Shown here: piece after piece, positions 29,424-38,486 of the stretch
Position numbering within the stretch: position 1 is the first letter of the stretch
Layout of the letters: each line of letters opens with the position of its first letter
Assembly: GCA_001599815.1 (NCBI GenBank)
Contig: BCIA01000001.1
Location: 5,228,978 to 5,292,977 of the forward strand
Length of the DNA: 64,000 nucleotides
Direction: 5' to 3'
Source: Furcasterigmium furcatum
Lineage: Eukaryota > Ascomycota > Sordariomycetes > Glomerellales > Plectosphaerellaceae
Notes under the pieces: model-generated
Databases searched by the model: none
Seen by the model: only the letters and a program-made list of their open reading frames with translations
Told to the model about the DNA's origin: nothing
Program-made: the position numbers and the translations under genes

Positions 29424-32400
29424 ATGGCCATCCCCCCAGACACCGCCACCGCCGAGGCAGTGCCCGCGGAGACAGCCGCCGTGAACGCGGAGGTCCCGGT
29501 CGTCGACAAGGCTGTGGATGAAGACAGCCGCGCATCAGCGCCCCTGGCCGAAGATGTCAGGGACACCGGCAGGGTCAACGATGCAGAGAGGGCAGTCAGG
29601 GACGAGGAAAAGGAGCGGGAGGTATGGGAGGCGGAACGGCGCAAGCTTCCTCTCTCAGTCGAGGTGACCTGGCATGACTTTGAGCTCTTCAAGAATCGGT
29701 ACTCCGACGATGAAGGTCTTGCCATCATCGAAGTCCTCAAGGGACACGCGCAGATCCACCAGGAACTGGTCAGGGAGACCGCTGCCCGACAATCCAGACG
29801 CACCAAGAAGGCCCGGAAGAGTACCAAGACACTCGAGCCGCTCAAGGGCTCCGAAGAGGATGCAGGATGGATCCAGCGCATCCGAATCCAGTCTCCGGTG
29901 CTGTTGCGCCTGATGTCCCGCCTGTCTGGACATGCCGACGACTGGCCGATAAACAAGCCTCGTGTCTTTTACCAGCCGTTCAGGAACTTTCACTTCTATC
30001 TGCCCCAGATGAAGGAGTGCCTGCAGCTGATCGAGACTCGTCTTGCCGAGACTGACGCTGAGGCGAACCATAAGAGCTCTGCGGCCTCGTTGACGGACGC
30101 ACCGAGTCCGGCACAGGATGATCACCTCGCGCCGCCTCATGCGGATGAACACCACGATGACGCTGACAATGCCAGCGATGATGGATCGGTCCTGGACATC
30201 TTCGAGGAGGGACCCTTGGATCCCAGCCATGCCGTTTCTGGTGACCTCGTCAATAGCCACGTCGCGCTCAGTCACATTCGGAAGTACGTCGAGTTCGCGG
30301 ACCAGTACGTAGAGCCATGTTGGAAGGCGGCCGCGGGGGCGACGAAACGAAAGGTTCGCTTCGATGAGCTCCTTATGGCGTTCCAAGAAGGCGACCTTCT
30401 TTATCTCCCCCCAATCTCCGAATCATCCCAGGGATCGTCAGACGAGGACAAAAAGGCGACTGCCAACATGACCCAGCGCATCTGGAGATGTTACGGGTAC
30501 GGAGTCAGCCAGATAGACGACGAGACGCCCGATGATACCGCGCCGGCCAGGGAAACCCAGCGAGTCCTGGGAGTCTGGGCCTACTACGTCGACTGGGACG
30601 GGTCGTCATATATCCCCGTGAATCACACCTTCGACATCGTCCAGTACCGCGGAGAAAAAGACATTACAAGCCTCGCGATCTATCCGATGCGCTTCGCCAA
30701 AGATGCGGACAAGAAAAAAGCAGCCCTCCTTGAGCAGGGCGAGTGGTTCCAACGAGCCATCAAGCTCAGACATCTTTACTGCGAGGGCTGGTCTTTCACA
30801 CATGGCCCTACCGGTGCCAGTGGCGGTCCCGTGGAAACGCGCTCTGAGCATGTCGAAGGCGAGGTCATCATCGATTTCGCCGAGGGTTACAAATCCGAGC
30901 CGTCTCTCGGCCCGGGACCGTCGGAATGGAAAAGAGGCCTCTTATCCGCAGAGGACGGTGACTGGCCTCATGGGATAGACATCCTCTCCATCAGACATTG
31001 GAGACGCTCAGAGACTGGGCAGCCTAGGGTCATCGGGGAGATCGTCGAGAGGTCACAAAGAAACGAGTATTTCGGCGGCAGGAACATCAGCAACGCTCTC
31101 AAAGCGAGGGCGATCCCAAAGGCGTACGAAGACGGAACAGCGGTCACGTCCATAGAGAATGACGAGGACGTCATACTCCTACCGAGCCGCGTGGTGGCCT
31201 ACTCCTTCAGGGAGCGCAGATTCTTCATGCTCGCCGCCAAGGACTTAAAGGAGATCCCTCCGGCCGAGAAGGACACCTTCAAGGACCTCAAGATCGAGAA
31301 CGAACACAAGTGGATGGTTCGGTCCCTGGTTCAGAACCACTTGGAGAAGCAGGTCGTGCAGAAGGCCAGGCCGAACGCCAGCCTGGACCAGGATATCATC
31401 CGCGGAAAGGGCTCGGGCTTGTTCATCTTGTTGCATGGAGTTCCCGGAGTCGGAAAGACCGCCACCGCAGAGGCTGTTGCTCAGGCGAACCAGAAGCCTC
31501 TGTTCGTCATCACCTGCGGCGATCTAGGCTTTACGCCGAGAGAGGTCGAAGGCGGCCTCAGGGACATTTTCAGACTGGCTCAGCTATGGGACTGCATTCT
31601 CTTGCTGGACGAGGCGGATGTCTTCTTGTCTCGTCGAGAGATGGGAGACCTCAAGCGCAATGCTCTGGTTTCAGGTGAGTATCTATGTGGCAGCCCTTTT
31701 CCTTAGCCCCGAGACGTATGCTGACATCCATGAACACCAGTCTTCCTCCGCGTGCTCGAGTACTACACCGGAATCCTCTTCCTGACGACGAACCGCGTCG
31801 GCACCCTCGACGAAGCCTTCAAGTCCCGCATCCACGTCAGCCTGTACTACCCTCCCCTGACCCGCGCTCAGACCTTGGCCATTTTCAAGGTCAACATTCG
31901 CAAGCTCCACGACATCGAGGCCGAGAAGAAGAAGGCCCTATCCGATGCTAATCCAGAAAAGCCAACAAAGCCGCAGCTCACCATCGACGAGGAGAGCATC
32001 CTACGCTTTGCGGCAAGGCACTACGACGCCCACGAGCAGCAGCGCGAGAAACGGTGGAACGGTAGACAAATCCGCAACGCCTTCCAGATTGCGCACTCTC
32101 TAGCCTTTTTCGACAGCCAGGAGGATTCCCAGGACCTGGACGACGCAGACAACGACAGAGACGACGACCGGGCCAGCTCGGCGGGCGTCGCGACGCTGAA
32201 ACCGGACTCGGCGACGGTCCTGGACTACGTGCAGTTCACAAAGGTGGCCAAGGCGATCGAGAAGTTCGAGGATTACCTCTACGAGGCCACGGCCGCAACG
32301 GACAAGGACAGGGCGCGCAAGGCACATACACGGGCGGACGACTTCAACCCGAGATACTCGGGCCAGGAGCCGGCGTACGCGACCCGCCACCAGGGCCCTT

Positions 32401-32858
32401 CGGCCCCTTTCCAGGAATATCCGGACTACTACCCGCCCCAGCGTCATCGCGGCGGCTCGTCCAGGGGCTATCCGGCACGGAGGCCGGAGCATCGGCCTCC
32501 GGCAGACGAAGGATATCCGCCGACGCCGACGGGCAGAGGTGGGCCACCGGGTCGGCGCAGAGGTGGCCGGGGAGGCAACAGGAGCGTGGACTCGTCGTAT
32601 CTCAGTCCCCATTCACAGGACGGCTTGCAGCCTCCGCGGGACGGGAGAGGCCAGAACCGAGGACAGGCTTATGCGAGACGTGGGGGAAGCGAGCGCTCGT
32701 TTGACAGGGGCGCACCCAGCAATCGAGACGGTTTAGATGCAGACGAAGAAGGGCTGTATGAGGATTTCGATGATGATTATCAGGGGTATACTCGTGGGTC
32801 CAGGGGGTCATATTACCACGATGAAGGCGACGGCGCGTACGACGACGATGAGCGATAA
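29424..32858 (+). CDS. Fungal AAA ATPase with DUF7025-type N-terminal region
   Basis: Exons 29424-31674 and 31741-32858 give 1,122 residues. The middle region (VRFDELLMAFQEGDLLYLPP, GVWAYYVDWDGSSYIPVNHT, IKLRHLYCEGWSFTH) matches the DUF7025 pattern that precedes AAA modules in fungi. The AAA core has Walker A LLHGVPGVGKTATAEAVA near residue 672, Walker B CILLLDEADVFLSRRE near 727, sensor 1 LFLTTNRVGTLDEAFKSRIH and a fungal AAA lid (RWNGRQIRNAFQIAHSLAFF). The last 150 residues are Arg/Gly/Pro/Tyr-rich and disordered, as in RNA-binding tails. Cellular role unknown. The intron (31675-31740) lies inside the AAA domain, so an intron-retained transcript would lose sensor 1 and the lid. The first ATG of the frame is used. 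Confidence 0.85.
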
Positions 32859-33024
32859 TTATGAATGCTAGTACCTCGACTACCAGGTAGGTAAACAAGC
32901 CTTAAGGGCATCTTACAGAAGCTTATTTAAATCGTGTAAGTTGTGTGCAAGTTGGGTATAAACGCTCCCTTACAAGAAAACACATCGATTATACTCAAAA
33001 ATGACAAAAAATAACCATATCGAC

Positions 33025-33030
33025 AAAAAA
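33025..33030 (-). terminator. Pol III terminator of tRNA-Ser copy 1
   Basis: Six T residues on the minus strand begin three bases after the discriminator base of the tRNA. Confidence 0.7.
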
Positions 33031-33077
33031 TATCGACGAGGACGTGATTCGAACACGCGCGGGCGAACCCAATGCCT

Positions 33078-33092
33078 GTGATTCTTGTAGAA
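33078..33092 (-). other. Canonical tRNA intron of tRNA-Ser copy 1
   Basis: 15 nt between A37 and A38. ATTCT and AGAAT can pair across a three-base loop, as expected for the intron helix recognised by the tRNA splicing endonuclease. Confidence 0.65.
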
Positions 33093-33095
33093 TAG

Positions 33096-33149
33096 CTGGA
33101 GAACGTGTTAGTGGGTGTTGTGGGGGTCAGAAATCCCAGGATGACTTAC
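33096..33149 (-). other. Spliceosomal-type intron inside the anticodon of tRNA-Ser copy 1
   Basis: 54 nt. The donor is GTAAGT, the branch site is CACTAACAC, and the acceptor TTCTCCAG lies about a dozen bases after the branch A. Length and signals are the same as in protein-coding introns nearby. It splits G34 from C35. Confidence 0.7.
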
Positions 33150-33183
33150 CAGGGCATCGCCTTAACCACTCGGCCACCTCGCC

Positions 33184-33657
33184 AGGTGTTACAACTGGCC
33201 CGAAATGAGCCGTTTACGTAGTACATTGAGTGAGTTAGAGCTTTTTTTCGGCTGACGGTCCCAAATTTCAACCACAGTGTTCGAGCAAGGAAAGTGAGTG
33301 GTGCATTAGCTAGCCCTGTGCTTTCTGTCCCTTCCTACCGTACTAATCAGCTCGTTTTGCTTGAATCTCGGGCCTCGCTTTGTCCAAGGTGGCAGAATCG
33401 CTAAGATCTCGGCCCTGTGCTGGTGTGCGGGGCCCCGGGAAGTCTTAAGCCGCCCATGACATAACTCAATGTTTAGCAATGGCCCGAGGGGCCGGAGTCG
33501 ATCAACACCACCGCCGCGAATAGCCGAGTGCCCCCCAATCGCCGTACCACCACAAATGCATTCCTCCTCGTCCTGAAGAGAGACTTCTCCTTTTGACATG
33601 TCAGATCTCGAGAGCCAGGGACCAGAAAAGGATCAATTGGCGTGATATACTTCAAAA
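33184..33657. other. Intergenic region upstream of the tRNA and of the BCKDH E2 gene
   Basis: About 470 bases hold the 5' flank of the minus-strand tRNA and the 5' flank of the E2 gene. A T-run lies near 33242. No gene was recognised. Confidence 0.5.
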
Positions 33658-35218
33658 ATGTTTCTCCAGTACGGTTCCCGAGCATTGCGGACGCACCTGG
33701 CCGCGTCCAAGAGCCTCGGCCGGCTCGCCGCAGCCAGGGCGACTGGGGTCTACCCCTCCAGGCATTTCCATGCTGCCCGGCCTCTGTGGGCAGTGAAGCC
33801 GGTTCTCCTGGCAGATATTGGCGAGGGTAGGTCTTACTGCATCTTCTCAGACACCACAAGCTGACCTAGCCATAACAGGCATTGTCGAGTGCGAGGTCAT
33901 TCAGTGGTTCGTCGAGCCCGGCGCCACCGTCGAGGAGTTCTCTCCCCTGTGCGAGGTCCAGAGCGACAAGGCCTCGGTCGAGATTACAAGCCGGTTCTCC
34001 GGAACGGTGAAGAAGCTATACTACGACGCTGGGGAGATGGCAAAGGTCGGCAAGCCCTTCGTCGACATCGACATTCAGGGCGATGCCAACAAGGCGGACC
34101 TCGAGTCCCTGACGGCTCCGACGGAGGCTACGGAAGAGAGGCCGACCCTCACCACGGCCGAGCCGGCAAAGGAGGAGGCCGCATCCGCACCCACACCGGC
34201 GGAAACACCGGCGGCAGCCCCGGAGATCACACAGGACGAGGCCGTGTCCAAGCCCAAGGGCAAGTTTGCCTCCCTGGCAACCCCGGCCGTCCGCCACGTC
34301 TGCAAGGAGCTGAAGGTAGAGATCTCCGAGGTTGATGGCACAGGGAAGGATGGCAGGGTCCTGAAGGAGGATGTCTACAAGTTCGTCAAGCAGAGAGATC
34401 AGCCCCAGAGCACGCCCCCTTCAGGCGCACCGGTGGCAGCACAACAGCCCGCCGCAACACCCGGAGTCCAGACGGAGACCAAGGTGCCCCTGACCAACAT
34501 GCAACTGCAAATGTTCAAGACCATGACCCGGTCTCTGAACATCCCGCACTTCCTCTACGCCGACGAGGTAGACTTCACCTCCATCGTGGAGCTGCGGTCC
34601 CGCCTCAACAAGGTCATCGCGGCGACGCCAGACCTCCTCCTCCAGGAAAACCATGTCTCCAAGCTCTCCTACCTCCCCTTCATCATCAAGGCCGTCTCCC
34701 TCGCCATTTATCAGTACCCCATGCTCAACGCCCGGGTGGACGTCGACCCCTCGAACCCCGCCTCCAAACCCTCACTCGTCATGCGGTCGCAGCATAACAT
34801 CGGCGTCGCCATGGACACGCCCTCAGGCCTCCTGGTCCCCGTGATCAAGGACGTCGGCTCGCGCAACGTCCTCTCTATCGCGTCCGAGCTCGCGCGCCTC
34901 CAGAAGCTCGCCCACGCCGGCAAGCTCTCCACCGCCGACATGCAGGGCGGCACCATCACCGTGTCCAACATCGGGAACATCGGCGGAACATATGTGTCCC
35001 CCGTCATCGTCGAGCGCGAGGTCGCCATCCTCGGCATCGGCCGCATGCGCGCCGTCCCCGCGTTCGACGACGCCGGCGCAGTGGTCAAGAAGCACATCAC
35101 CAACTTCAGCTGGAGCGCCGACCACAGGGTCATCGACGGGGCGACCATGGCCCGCGCCGCCGAGGTCGTGAGGCGCGTCGTCGAGGAGCCTGACGTGATG
35201 GTCATGCACCTCAGGTGA
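33658..35218 (+). CDS. Branched-chain 2-oxoacid dehydrogenase E2 (dihydrolipoyl transacylase), mitochondrial
   Basis: Exons 33658-33826 and 33879-35218 give 502 residues. A presequence (MFLQYGSRALRTHLAASKSL) precedes the lipoyl domain, which begins VLLADIGEGIVECEVIQWFV and carries the lipoylated lysine in EVQSDKASVEI (about residue 86). An Ala/Pro/Thr-rich linker leads to the E1/E3-binding domain (LATPAVRHVCKELKVEISEV, about 188-224). The catalytic domain ends with the HxxxD motif in SWSADHRVIDGATMARAAE (about 468). IGEGI-ECE and QNIGVAMDTPSGLLVPVIK-like features point to the branched-chain rather than pyruvate or oxoglutarate E2. It transfers acyl groups from valine, leucine and isoleucine catabolism to CoA. 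Intron 1 splits the lipoyl domain right after ADIGEG. Confidence 0.92.
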
Positions 35219-37176
35219 GCGACGGGGCGGTGAGAGAAGAGAAGGAGAACCGCATCTCTCGACCACAAGTCCACTGGTCGGTACATGCACGTGCTGCTGA
35301 GATATGTACCTCCCTCAGCTAGGTACCAAGGGGCAGGAAGAAGCAAACGCCGGAAGGGGGCACCATCTTGGTGTGCATGTACCGCCGCTCAGGGTGGGTG
35401 CACCCCTTCGGGAATGAGGCTTGCGGAGGGCGTGGAGCGGGAGGATGGAGGGGGGTTGTAAAAGGCGGGGTGCGGGGTGAACTGCATGTCTCTCGGATCA
35501 CGTCGCAGCCCAAAATGCCTCGGGGTAAGGCAGGGAGGGAGGGTTGGGACTCATCGCGGCTTGGTGTGCATGTCGTCGCGAGGCGGCGGTGCTGCGATGG
35601 CACTCTGTCCCCTCCGGACGGCGCATGACGGGCCGCCATAGATAGCGTGGGGTTGGCTAATAAGTGCGCAACCTCGGGATATCATTGCAATATGGATGAT
35701 ACGGGCAGACGGGACGCGGTACCAATATGGATGGAGGGCACGGGGACATGCTGGGTTCGGAGTTTTGTCTTGCGGGTGGTCATCTAGCAGCAGCATCTAT
35801 CAGCAGATACTTAGACGCAGAAAGAAGAAGCAGAAGAAGAAAAGAGAGGGGGCGCAAATCGGAATACAACAACAGTAAAACGATCTGAGAGAATTTCTCT
35901 GGCACAGGCTTGGGTGTTCAACTGTGAGAGAGAAGAAAAGACAAGAAAATATGCTTTCCTTTGCCCCAATGACGTCTGGGCGGCCTCCAAACGGTCCCCG
36001 AAGCAACCATCTCCTGCCACGCCTCTCTCTCCCCTCGGCTACATCTGACGGCTGTGCTGCCGTCATCCGGCTTGTCGTGTGTCGTCAGTGAGCAAGTCGG
36101 GAACCTCCTCGAGGCCGAGAAGTGTCAGCCTGGACAACAAAACATATGTCTGCGCTGCACGTCGGGGAACGCGTTCCCTGGGGGGGCCTCAAAACGCCCG
36201 ACGGCGGGGAAGGGAGGCAATGGAGGGTTGAACGGGTGATCGTCAATGGGCGGAGGATTCATGCACGTTGGTCACGTTGACGGGGACCGGTGAAGGGGAA
36301 ATATGGAGTGTCATCATCACTAGCCCCGAGAGCAAAGGCAGAAGCAATTCTGGATTGTCTGGGCAGGCCCTGGGGAGCGGAGAGCCGACCCCCCGGCTCT
36401 TACATCAGACCGCTATAGATGAGGGTGGTGCTGGTTTTCCGGGGGGAGGGGGCCCGGGGACACACTCCCTGAAGGAAAAAGCACCGTGAGAACTTCAGGC
36501 GGGCAGGCAAAAGCAGGTTCTTAGTGATCAATATGGCTGCACCGTGACTGGCCCCCAGCCGCTGCAGGACGCTCGATTCGGCCCAGAAACCGGGGTACAG
36601 CGGGATTTGATTCGCCGCCGATGATGCTCAGCTTCATCCGGGGGCCATGCGAGCGAGATATCCTCCCTTTTGCCCCAGGCTTTTTTGTGCGCTCCCAAAG
36701 TCCCGTACCACCCTCCTAAAGGCCGATCAGGGGACTGACTGCCCGTGACGACAGCCGTGCCAGCGCATCAGACATGTCTCTGCGGCCATGCCAACGATGA
36801 CGTCCCGCAGCTGTCCTCCATCCATTTCGCGAGGCGTGTTCACACAGGATCGTCGGGCAGAGAGAAGCAGCTGAACATGTTGCTACCTTGAGGCTGCTGA
36901 GGGTGACAGTTGTGACAGGCAGCCCAACTAACCACCAACCCGAAGCCAGAGTGGTTCTCGGCCGGAGAAACAGGAAAACTCCAACGACAATGCAAGACGA
37001 TGTGTCAACCGAACCGAGCCGAGCTTTCCAAAAGCCCCTATTTGGCCCACCCGAAAACGCCGGACCGAGAAACTCCCCGAGTTTCTCCCTTTTCGCATCC
37101 AACTCCGAAATGACAGCCCGGTCGGGCAGATTGGAAATAACGTATTATGTTGGTGGTGGCGGGTGGCGATCGCCAC
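35219..37176. other. Intergenic region of 2 kb with no supported gene
   Basis: This lies between the stops of the E2 and gluconokinase genes (convergent), yet it is long for two 3' UTRs. It includes purine-rich AGAAG stretches near 35818-35850 and G-rich runs near 36440-36460. Frames up to 128 codons (36716-37102 minus) show no family pattern. An unrecognised non-coding transcript cannot be excluded. Confidence 0.45.
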
Positions 37177-37980
37177 TCATCGCGACGCCCTCACGGACTC
37201 CTCGTGGCTGATGATGGAGTTGACGCTGTCCATGGCGTCTTTTTTGACCTCGCTGATGTCCTTACTGACGTCAAGCGTAACAACATCGCGCTCGTCTTCC
37301 CGGGGCAGTTCAAGGATGCTGAACTGGCTTGAGACCATGTTGGCGCCCATATAGTGGTCCGTGGCGGCGGAACGTGCCTTGACGCGCTCCACGAGGACGG
37401 ACTCGTCCGCATGGAGGAAGATAAAGTGGATGAGAAGCGAGTGATCGTAGTAGGCGGCGACGCGGATGACGTCTCGGTACTTGCGCTTGAGTGCGGAGCA
37501 TGTGAGCACAACGCCGTCAGCGCCCTCAGCAAGCCGGTGTTGGGACTCTTCGCGGAGTGCCGTGAGCCAGTCCCAGCGGTCAGCGTCGGTCAGGGGGATG
37601 CCCTTGGACATTTTCTCGATGTTGGCCTTGGGGTGGAACTGATTCCGGCGTGTTAGTCTACCCTTTTCTCGTTGGGGCTGGGAATAATATCAAGGGAAAG
37701 AACATACGTTGTCTCCTTCCACATAGGGCAACTTGAGGGACGTGGCAAGGTGCTCAGCTACCGTGGTCTTGCCGCATCCGGCAGGGCCAGTAACCAGCCA
37801 GATGTGGTGAAACTTGGTGTTGAGGTCGCCATTGATGTCTCTCGAGTCGATGTTCGATGTGGGAGCGCTGGCTGGCTGTGTCCTGGACGAGACGGCGGCA
37901 GGGATGCCGGCTGTGAGAGAGGTGGGAGAGGTCGGCCTCTGGCCTCCGCCAAGGTGACCGGGAGTGTCGTAGGAGAGCAT
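37177..37980 (-). CDS. Gluconokinase (GntK type)
   Basis: Exons 37980-37708 and 37638-37177 give 244 residues. A disordered Ser/Thr/Pro-rich N-terminal stretch of about 55 residues precedes the kinase core: P-loop IWLVTGPAGCGKTTVAEHLA, VEGDNFHPKANIEKMSKGIP, LTDADRWDWLTAL, VLTCSALKRKYRDVIR and ARSAATDHYMGANMVSSQFS. These are the GntK family motifs. It phosphorylates D-gluconate to 6-phosphogluconate for the pentose phosphate route. Bacterial and yeast GntK enzymes are about 170-190 residues; the extra N-terminal part is the fungal extension. The 69-nt intron falls between GDN and FHP. Confidence 0.92.
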
Positions 37981-38423
37981 GATATGACGCGGTGACGTGC
38001 CCCAAGCGAGGTGATATACAGCGGGCGAGAGTATGTTGGTCTGTTACGTCGAGTTGTTAATGGAGGGCCGGTGACGTCGAGAGCGCAAGTGTGTGAATCA
38101 ACGCTGGTTTACTGCAATACCGATGTAGAGTCGAAGGATAGATGAAGGAGAAGAAGTCGACGTGAGGAAACCGGAAGCCTTTAGTAGGAAAAGTAGTCTT
38201 ATTCTAGAGTTCTAGAGCCATCTCTCTCTCTAGGAAAGGATCCGCTAGTCGCAAAGGGGGCATGGGTGGCATCGCTTTATAGTTTTGTAAGTCTGAAGCA
38301 AGCACGTCCCGGGAACTGGGCGGCCTGCCCCGGCGTGAGGTGGGCGTGGGACAGAGCCGAGTGTGGGGAGGCGAAGGGGGTGCAAATGAGTCGGATGGGC
38401 CGGTGCAGCCGTGGGACGCCTCC

Positions 38424-38486
38424 GGGGCGGGGCGGACAGGGGTTGAGGGGGAAAGGGGGAGTCTTCGTTTGGGGGCGTTTGGGGGG
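38424..38486 (+). other. G-run cluster with G-quadruplex potential
   Basis: Seven runs of four to six G occur on the plus strand within 63 bases (starts 38424, 38429, 38439, 38447, 38455, 38471 and 38481), with short loops between most of them. The cluster lies about 450 bases upstream of the gluconokinase start. Confidence 0.6.

Larger units (their letters stand above)
33034..33183 (-). tRNA. tRNA-Ser(GCU), copy 1, with two stacked introns
   Basis: The acceptor stem GGCGAGG pairs with CCTCGTC, with discriminator G73, as in eukaryotic serine tRNAs. The D arm (GCC...GGC), anticodon stem (ATGCC/GGCAT), a long variable arm (GGG-TTCG-CCC) and T arm (GCGTG-TTCGAAT-CACGT) are all intact, so it is a class II tRNA. 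After G34 (33150) a 54-nt GT-AG segment (33149-33096) interrupts the anticodon. C35, U36 and A37 follow (33095-33093), then a 15-nt segment (33092-33078) in the canonical tRNA intron position before A38. Removing both gives loop CTGCTAA with anticodon GCU, matching serine codons AGC/AGU. A and B boxes are preserved. Confidence 0.85.

Noticed and set aside
33034..33183. Reading the tRNA as Thr(GGU) with one 69-nt intron
   Set aside because: The body is class II with G73 and a long variable arm, a serine tRNA; a Thr anticodon on it would cause misreading, and the GT/branch/AG signals in both copies would be unexplained.
33034..33183. tRNA pseudogene
   Set aside because: All stems, A and B boxes and terminator are intact, and the mature sequence is identical in a second, unlinked copy.
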